Source: DATGZX01 sp035296965
GTDB lineage: Bacteria; Planctomycetota; Planctomycetia; Gemmatales; Gemmataceae
Direction: 5' to 3'
DNA: 9,208 nucleotides
NCBI GenBank assembly: GCA_035296965.1
Contig: DATGZX010000362.1
Location: 1 to 9,208, forward strand
Below, piece after piece: positions 1-4,574 of the stretch. The translations under genes were made by a program, and so were the position numbers. The notes below the pieces were generated by a model. It had not been told where the DNA came from. It saw only the letters and a list, made by a program, of their open reading frames with translations, and made no database searches. Within the stretch, counting starts at the first letter, position 1. Each line of letters begins with the position of its first letter.

Positions 1-139
1 TGAAACCCAGCGCGGCAAAACTAGTGTCGCGATTGTGCGGCAAAACCGGTGTCGGAATTAACCGGCAAAACTCCTTGTCGACATTATGCGGCAAAACTGG
101 ATGTCGGGATTAGTCGGCAAAACCTTATGTCGGGTGACA
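1..139. mobile_element. Terminal repeat array of a partial insertion element (Mu/IS21/Tn7-like end)
   Basis: Five copies of a unit beginning CGGCAAAAC start at 13, 38, 63, 89 and 115, so the period is 25-26 bp. Each has TGTCG 12-13 bp after its start, mostly followed by an ATT two bases later. The array stops abruptly at TGACA (135-139); read on the minus strand the end is TGTCACCCGACAT. Elements with DDE (rve-type) transposases such as IS21, Tn5053 and Tn7 relatives typically begin with 5'-TGT and carry several internal transposase binding sites, so I infer the right-hand end of such an element. Its body and transposase would lie left of position 1 and are not visible, so the family is unproven. 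The end sits inside the 3' part of the gene at 84-887. Confidence 0.55.
13..132. repeat. Five-copy CGGCAAAAC...TGTCG direct repeat
   Basis: The units start at 13, 38, 63, 89 and 115. Fixed parts are CGGCAAAAC and TGTCG; the 3-4 bases between them vary (TAG, CGG, TCCT, TGGA, CTTA). The spacing of about 2.4 helical turns is what one expects of repeated protein-binding sites rather than of a coding repeat. Confidence 0.8.
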
Positions 140-887
140 CCTGCAGCTCCCTCTCCAGAAACTGCTTCGCTGCCGCGGTCTTTGGCCTCGCCTCTCGCCA
201 CGCCTTGATGAGTTCGCAGTCCTCCTTGCTGATTTCCAGGGCCCCATCCTTTTGGATCCAAGTGTGAATTGTGCTCCCGAGCGCCCGGTGCTTTTTCCCC
301 TCCCCCCCCTTCTTCTTGGATCGATATTTATAGAGCGTCTTTTGGCCGATGAGGTATGTGTCGAGCGCCTCTCGCTTGGTAATTCTGTCGGGGTGCCGAG
401 CCTGTGCTCTGCCGCGCCGGCCTCGCTTCAGGTTCTTGATCTTGTCGGTGCGAAAGGGATGTACCTCTACGAAGCCGCCGCGCCGTGGCAGGAGGATCGT
501 TTCCTTTTCCGGCTTCACCCCGGACCTCTGAATGGTGACAGGATCGATGTCGAACAGGACCTTCATTTCCCGGTAGGCTACGGTTGCCGGTTCGATCTCT
601 CGCTTCAAGACCTTCTCGGCGCGCTTCAGAGCGGCATCCTCGGCCGCCTTCACCGTCCGGCAGTTCTTTGCCCGGAATTCCGTCTCCCATCCTCTGCGGC
701 CATTTGCACGCGGCAGGAGTACGCGCTTAGTATCAATCGGCCGGTTGCCCAAGCATCGGTGCCTCTTGCCAGGCACCATTTTCCCCTTGTGCTTCCTTGG
801 GCGCATCCTCCGCCGTTTGTCCAGCCCCCAGCCGGTTTCTTCCGCAAGCCGCGCGTCATTGAACCAAACGGGTTGTTTAGTTGACAT
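84..887 (-). CDS. Hypothetical basic HTH-like protein of the integrated element, 3' end replaced by insertion element
   Basis: I do not recognise the family. The 267-codon frame starts at ATG 887 with GAGGAAGG about 8 bases upstream. The protein is very rich in Lys and Arg. Residues about 175-245 (from DRITKREALDTYLIGQKTLY to CELIKAWREARPKTAA) read like a helical DNA-binding segment, with a phrase resembling excisionase or MerR-type winged helices. Codons up to about 249 belong to the gene; the last 17-18 residues (from SPDIRFC onward) are translated from the terminal repeats at 1-139, so the true C-terminus has been lost. It lies downstream of the recombinase gene in the same direction with a 145 bp gap. 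An element-borne DNA-binding or recombination accessory protein is possible but is only inference. Confidence 0.55.
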   Translation of the reverse strand: MSTKQPVWFNDARLAEETGWGLDKRRRMRPRKHKGKMVPGKRHRCLGNRPIDTKRVLLPRANGRRGWETEFRAKNCRTVKAAEDAALKRAEKVLKREIEPATVAYREMKVLFDIDPVTIQRSGVKPEKETILLPRRGGFVEVHPFRTDKIKNLKRGRRGRAQARHPDRITKREALDTYLIGQKTLYKYRSKKKGGEGKKHRALGSTIHTWIQKDGALEISKEDCELIKAWREARPKTAAAKQFLERELQVSPDIRFCRLIPTSSFAA

Positions 888-1032
888 GACCTATGCCTTC
901 CTCGGCGCCTTGATGGAGAAAAGGGCAGGGGAGCCCGGCAAGGCATTTCCGGGGCACGGTTTCGAACCCGCCCCCCGCCCGTACGGACGATGTATGTTTA
1001 GGAGGCCACGTTGTCGAGGCCCTGGTCAAACC

Positions 1033-2214
1033 TCAAGGGCAGCTCCCAAACAACCAATTGCGAACGTAGTCACCGACTGCCTTCAGCCGATCGTCGCTGA
1101 TTCGCTCCCGGTAAATGCTGGCCATGTCGTCGGCCGCATGCCCCATGATGTGGTCGATCGCCGGCTGATCACGCGTCGCGTCCGCCACGGTCCGGAACGT
1201 ATGGCGCAGCACGTAGAAATTCCGTCCGCCATCGATGCCGAGCTTATCGAGCACCTTCCGCGTTTCCTTCGTGACCGGACTATCAGCAATGTCCTTGCCC
1301 CAACCGAGCCCCGGCTTCGTAATGAAGACCAGGTCGACGTCGGCCTGCTCTTTCGGCTCGGGCCGCCTGGCGAGCGCTTCCTCGATTGCTTGAACAGTCT
1401 CGGGCCACAGATGGAAACGCCGTTCCACTCCGGTCTTGGGTCTGGGATAGGTTGCCCACCCGGTTTTTAGATCGACTGTGGGCAGCGTGAGATTTGCGCA
1501 GTCGCTGTTCCCCAGACCCGCATTGATGCCCAGCAGGACCATTGCCCGCAGCGGAATGCCTGCCGCTTCGATGAGCTGACGGATTTCCGCCGCGGTAAAC
1601 AGCATCGGCCCGCGCTTCGCTTTTGCCAGGCGCAGCGTCTTCTTGGACGGCCGCTTGAACCCGGAGCCAAAACGCATCGGCGTTGCCAACAGCGCGGCCT
1701 CGTAGCCGAACTTGAACACGCATCGAATGCACTGGATGACTTTGCCCAGTCGATGCACGCCCCACTTTTTGGCCATGCGCTTCCGCAAGAGGGCGAAGTC
1801 TTCGGGCGCAACGTCCTCCAACCGCCTGGACTTGCCCAGTGAGCGCACGATCTCATCACAGGCGCCCTTGTAGTCGGTCCAGGTCCGCGGCGATAGCTCG
1901 CCGCTTGCGACCAGGGCTTTCTTCTCGTTTAGGAACCGGTTGACAAGGACATGGACAGTCGCGGCGCCCGCCTCTTCGCGCGGTTTGCGGCCAGAGTGCA
2001 GCGCGTCCTTCTGTGCGAGGTACTTTTCGAGGGCGCCGTCGGGATCCGCCCATGGCCCGAAGTAGTGGGTCTTGCCGCGGATCTTCTTTGCCCAATACCC
2101 CTGCGCGTGCGGGAACAGCGGGAACTCAGGGTAGGGCTTGGCGGGTGTACTGGCGGATGTACCGGTCTTTGCTTTGATTCGAACCGGGCGGGCAGTAGAA
2201 TTGTCCTTTGGCAT
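1033..2214 (-). CDS. Tyrosine recombinase/integrase with glycine at the box I arginine position
   Basis: This would catalyse site-specific DNA strand exchange for an integrated element. The start at ATG 2214 (393 aa) is chosen because AGGAG lies 8 bases upstream; the frame is open to 2355 but nothing supports an earlier start. Residues about 36-66 (GYWAKKIRGKTHYFG) resemble the N-terminal arm-binding domain of planctomycete integrases. Residues about 86-185 form the core-binding domain, and the catalytic domain follows. Visible catalytic positions are K260 in PRPKTG, H338-x-x-R341 in RHTFR, H359 in MGHAADD and nucleophile Y368 in ASIYRER. The usual box I motif TGLRxxEL reads AGLGNSDCANL, so the first catalytic arginine is G235. 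I recall similar wording in other planctomycete integrases, so this is probably a family trait rather than a fresh mutation. A tRNA gene lies 149 bp upstream. Confidence 0.9.
   Translation of the reverse strand: MPKDNSTARPVRIKAKTGTSASTPAKPYPEFPLFPHAQGYWAKKIRGKTHYFGPWADPDGALEKYLAQKDALHSGRKPREEAGAATVHVLVNRFLNEKKALVASGELSPRTWTDYKGACDEIVRSLGKSRRLEDVAPEDFALLRKRMAKKWGVHRLGKVIQCIRCVFKFGYEAALLATPMRFGSGFKRPSKKTLRLAKAKRGPMLFTAAEIRQLIEAAGIPLRAMVLLGINAGLGNSDCANLTLPTVDLKTGWATYPRPKTGVERRFHLWPETVQAIEEALARRPEPKEQADVDLVFITKPGLGWGKDIADSPVTKETRKVLDKLGIDGGRNFYVLRHTFRTVADATRDQPAIDHIMGHAADDMASIYRERISDDRLKAVGDYVRNWLFGSCP
2144..2161. repeat. GGTGTA-type repeat, intragenic copy
   Basis: The stretch GGTGTACTGGCGGATGTA matches the promoter-overlapping repeat at 2291-2308 in 16 of 18 positions, 147 bp away (about 14 helical turns). 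It lies within integrase codons 18-24, so part of the similarity could be coding in origin. Confidence 0.45.
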
Positions 2215-2281
2215 GGCGACAGCTCCTGAACCAAGGTGTTGCCGTGTTTGGTCGGGGCGGTTACGACGCCTCGACCACCTT

Positions 2282-2310
2282 AATCTACGAGGTGTACTGG
2301 CAGGTGTAAA
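2282..2310 (-). promoter_or_regulatory. Sigma-70-type promoter of the integrase gene
   Basis: On the minus strand TTTACA (2310-2305, five of six matches to TTGACA) is followed after exactly 17 bp by TAGATT (2287-2282, four of six matches to TATAAT). Transcription would start near 2275, about 60 bases before the integrase ATG. A short direct repeat overlaps the -35 box and spacer. Confidence 0.45.
2291..2308. repeat. GGTGTA-type repeat, promoter copy
   Basis: The stretch GGTGTACTGGCAGGTGTA contains GGTGTA twice, 12 bp apart. A second copy with 16 of 18 identical bases is at 2144-2161 inside the 5' end of the integrase gene. This copy covers the -35 box and spacer of the proposed integrase promoter, so it could be an operator or integrase arm-type site (inference). 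Confidence 0.5.
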
Positions 2311-2363
2311 CGAAAATCGAGGAGATTGGAAAAAAGACGTAAGACCTGAATTCAAAAAGCTTT

Positions 2364-2436
2364 GCCCCCGTAGCTCAATGGACAGAGCAACGGATTTCTA
2401 ATCCGTCGGTTGCAGGTTCGAGTCCTGCCGGGGGTA
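2364..2436 (+). tRNA. tRNA-Arg (anticodon UCU)
   Basis: A full cloverleaf of 73 bases can be drawn. The acceptor stem GCCCCCG (2364-2370) pairs with CGGGGGT (2429-2435), with one G-U pair at the end. The D stem is GCTC/GAGC (2373-2376, 2385-2388). The anticodon stem ACGGA/TCCGT (2390-2394, 2402-2406) closes the loop TTTCTAA, giving anticodon TCT at 2397-2399, which reads AGA. The T arm is GCAGG/CCTGC around TTCGAGT (2412-2428), and the discriminator is A. The CCA end is not encoded. It is the only clear plus-strand gene and lies between the integrase and the redox operon, so it is a likely integration landmark. Confidence 0.95.
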
Positions 2437-2493
2437 GTTGACGTGAAGCACCATTGAAGTTCCTTGTGCCGCCCGGGCCGCAATGCCCGAACA

Positions 2494-3060
2494 TTACTCC
2501 TTCTCAGCAAGGAGTTCGTCGATCCGCTGGCGCATGAGTCTCTCGCCCTTTGTCTTCTCCGAATCCAGTTCTCCCTCCCAGTGGTAGCGGATCTTGCCCG
2601 TCTTATCGATCAGGTAGATGCTGGGCCAGTATTGGTTGTTCCAGTTGTTCCAGTTCTGGCGGTCATTGTCCACTGCAATGGGGAACTTCAGGCCATTCTT
2701 CTTCGCCTTGGCAAGGACTTGGTCGACATCGGCTTCGCGCTCGAATTCTGGTGTATGGATGCCGATGATGGCCACGCCTTTGCCCGCATACTTTTCCTGC
2801 CAGGCTTTGTAAGCCGGGTAGTTGTGAATGCAGTTGATGCAACCAAAAGTCCAAAAGTGGACGACGACCACCTGGCCGCGGAGCGAGGCCAACGTCAGCG
2901 GTTTACTTTGCAGCCAGCGCGTGGTCTTGGCAAATTCGGGTGCGGCCATCGGCGCTTTGCCGGGCGGCTCGGATTCCGCCTGGGCAGGGGAGCGCCGGAA
3001 CGGGACGAGTGCAGCTATTGTCAACGCGATCAGACTTATGGACAGCAGCGCTTTCCGCAT
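2494..3060 (-). CDS. Exported thioredoxin-fold protein with CINC active site
   Basis: Likely a periplasmic or membrane-tethered thiol-disulfide oxidoreductase of the TlpA/DipZ-C-terminal type. The start at ATG 3060 (188 aa) has AAGGA 7 bases upstream and gives a proper signal peptide: MRKALL, a hydrophobic stretch to about residue 20, and an AQA cleavage site near residue 28. An earlier in-frame start at 3123 would overlap the upstream gene and spoil the signal. The thioredoxin core follows: VVVVHFWTFGCINCIHNYP has C74 and C77, GVAIIGIHTPEFE is typical of this subfamily, and YWPSIYLID contains the cis-proline P146. It follows the molybdoprotein gene after 40 bp and is probably co-transcribed, so it may keep exported partners reduced or accept electrons from the cluster (inference). 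Confidence 0.9.
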   Translation of the reverse strand: MRKALLSISLIALTIAALVPFRRSPAQAESEPPGKAPMAAPEFAKTTRWLQSKPLTLASLRGQVVVVHFWTFGCINCIHNYPAYKAWQEKYAGKGVAIIGIHTPEFEREADVDQVLAKAKKNGLKFPIAVDNDRQNWNNWNNQYWPSIYLIDKTGKIRYHWEGELDSEKTKGERLMRQRIDELLAEKE

Positions 3061-3100
3061 GGTTCTTTCCTTGATAGGTATAGCGCGGGCCGTGGAAGGC

Positions 3101-3910
3101 TCACAAACCCGCGTACCAATCATACCCGCGATCGGCCCAGTAGTCGGGGGGACGTTCGTCCTGGAAGCGGATCAGGCCGATGCGCTTGAGACTCTTATAG
3201 CCATACTTCACCGTCAGGTAGAGCCGCAATGGTGCGCCGTGCAAACCAGTCAATGGCTGCCCGTTCATCGTGTCGCAGAGCATTGTCTGGGGATGCAAGG
3301 CGCTGGCCATGTCCAGGCCGACGTAGTAGCTTTCGTCCGGAGTCGCCAGGTAGACGTAGCGGTACAAGTCGTTCGGATCTCCCTGGGGGTCGGGGGGACG
3401 GCCGCTGCGGGTCGCCAGGCCCAACTGGGTGACAAAGTCCAAGAAGCGCGCGCCGCCGAAGTGCATCACCTCGCTCCAGCCCTCGACGCACTTTAGTTCT
3501 GTCACAAGGTCGGTGCGCGGCAACTGCTGAACGGTCAGCAAGCTGATCGCCTGCTCGGCTCCACGACCCGCGTGCTGGACGCGCAGTTGCCAGCCGGCGG
3601 CCCGGACCTCATCGGTCAACCCAACATCGCCGTTCGTTCGCGCAGGTCCCTGGGCAACTGCGCGGGGAAAAGTAGGCGCCAAGTGGCGGGGCGACGAATA
3701 ACCTTCGGCCAGCCATTGATTGAAACGCAAAAGGCGGCGCAACGGCCAAGGGACACCGTCCTCAGGGGTAGCCGTCGTCAGCCAGGCCCATGTGCCAAGG
3801 CCCGCCGTGGCGGCAATCGCGCCCGTGGTAAAGCTGCGCCGCGTCAGCCGCTGCATATCTCGTTCGGCGGCGGCGCCGGTCAGCGAAGGCGGATTCTTCG
3901 GCTCAGGCAT
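3101..3910 (-). CDS. Tat-exported molybdopterin-dependent oxidoreductase (sulfite oxidase fold)
   Basis: This 269-residue protein belongs to the single-subunit molybdenum enzyme group that includes sulfite oxidase and MsrP/YedY; its substrate cannot be told from sequence. The start at ATG 3910 has GGAGG 9 bases upstream and overlaps the stop of the cytochrome b gene by 8 bases, a sign of translational coupling. Residues 23-44 form a twin-arginine signal (TRRSFTTG followed by a hydrophobic stretch), so the folded cofactor-loaded protein should be exported. C141 in ELKCVEGWSEV is the expected molybdenum ligand. NGQPLTGLHGAPLRL and KYGYKSLKRI near the C-terminus are typical of the cofactor-binding domain. 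The neighbouring cytochrome b is the natural membrane electron partner, as MsrQ is for MsrP, although here the partner is of the b561/FdhI type. Confidence 0.9.
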   Translation of the reverse strand: MPEPKNPPSLTGAAAERDMQRLTRRSFTTGAIAATAGLGTWAWLTTATPEDGVPWPLRRLLRFNQWLAEGYSSPRHLAPTFPRAVAQGPARTNGDVGLTDEVRAAGWQLRVQHAGRGAEQAISLLTVQQLPRTDLVTELKCVEGWSEVMHFGGARFLDFVTQLGLATRSGRPPDPQGDPNDLYRYVYLATPDESYYVGLDMASALHPQTMLCDTMNGQPLTGLHGAPLRLYLTVKYGYKSLKRIGLIRFQDERPPDYWADRGYDWYAGL

Positions 3911-4574
3911 GGCTCTTTTCCTCCACTGCGACCAGCTCATAGCCGGTGACCATCGCACGGAAATTGTTCCACCCGGCCCGGATGACCTGGGCGATATGGA
4001 TGACAAAGAAGAGCACATACGCGATCGTCAGCGCGAAGTGTTCGGCCCGCGCCCAGGCGTAGCCTCCCAATATGTCGGTCAGCCAAGCGAGTTGCGTGGG
4101 CTTGTAGATCGCTAGCCCTGTGAGCAGCGACCCTACCCCCATCAGGATCACTCCCGTGTAGGCCAGGCGCTGGGCGCCATTGAACTTGGCGGGGGGCAGC
4201 GGCGCCTTACGCAGCTTGAGGTCGTGGAGGACCACTTGCCAGGCGTCGCGAAGGGTGTGCCGATTGGGCAATAGGTGCCGCCACTCGCCGGAGAGGAACG
4301 TGTACAGGACGTAGCAGGCGCCGTTGACAGCGAAGATCCACATGAACGCGAAGTGGTATGCCATTCCCGTGGCTAGACCATGCTCAAGGTGAAGGACCCG
4401 ATAGAACCAGTCGGGAAAGAAGTGGAAAAGGGTAACGCCGCCAAGGCCAATGGTGTAAACGTCGTTGGCCCAGTAAATCAGCAGGCCGCTGCCGATCATT
4501 ACGGCTAGCACGGGGAAGTTGATCCAATGCATCCAGCGGACGGCCCTCGGGTGTTTTGGCTCCAGTCGATTCAT
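3903..4574 (-). CDS. Cytochrome b/b561-type membrane protein (internal start within the NDH-2 frame)
   Basis: A complete 223-residue diheme cytochrome b of the HydC/FdhI/thiosulfate-reductase cytochrome b type. It starts at ATG 4574 with GAGG 9 bases upstream, and that start overlaps the stop of a small ORF as ATGA. Four membrane segments lie at about 17-35, 68-93, 135-155 and 178-200. Candidate heme-ligand histidines are H16 in RWMHW, H65 or H74, H179 and H193. FNGAQRLAYTGV and RAGWNNFRAMVTG are family phrases. The full-size domain with its own start suggests it can be made as a separate protein even though the upstream NDH-2 frame runs into it. It would pass electrons between quinol and the Tat-exported molybdoprotein, whose gene it overlaps by 8 bases. 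Confidence 0.75.
   Translation of the reverse strand: MNRLEPKHPRAVRWMHWINFPVLAVMIGSGLLIYWANDVYTIGLGGVTLFHFFPDWFYRVLHLEHGLATGMAYHFAFMWIFAVNGACYVLYTFLSGEWRHLLPNRHTLRDAWQVVLHDLKLRKAPLPPAKFNGAQRLAYTGVILMGVGSLLTGLAIYKPTQLAWLTDILGGYAWARAEHFALTIAYVLFFVIHIAQVIRAGWNNFRAMVTGYELVAVEEKSHA

Noticed and set aside
13..132. CRISPR-like array
   Set aside because: The fixed blocks are only 9 and 5 bases with 3-13 variable bases between them, and there are no spacers of 30 or so bases. The end coincides with gene disruption, so a transposon end explains it better.
252..884. Plus-strand 210-codon ORF
   Set aside because: It mirrors the minus-strand hypothetical gene, which has a better ribosome site and more protein-like composition.
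933..955. Possible terminator hairpin GCCCGG/CCGGGGC between the integrase and the hypothetical gene
   Set aside because: The stem is short and imperfect with a 9-base loop, and it lies just ahead of the next gene's ribosome site.
958..970. GGTTTCGAACCCG, which resembles a tRNA T-loop and could be an attachment-site remnant
   Set aside because: Flanking bases do not form a 5-bp T stem, only the TTCGA core matches tRNA-Arg(UCU), and the orientation would give inverted rather than direct repeats.
745..1470. Plus-strand 241-codon ORF
   Set aside because: It overlaps the integrase gene on the opposite strand, has no recognisable domain and has arginine/proline-rich shadow composition.
2215..2355. 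N-terminal extension of the integrase to 2355
   Set aside because: It would cover the TTTACA-N17-TAGATT promoter and shows no conserved domain; ATG 2214 has a clear AGGAG.
2464..3189. Plus-strand 241-codon ORF
   Set aside because: It lies opposite the thioredoxin gene, whose CINC motif and signal peptide are clear.
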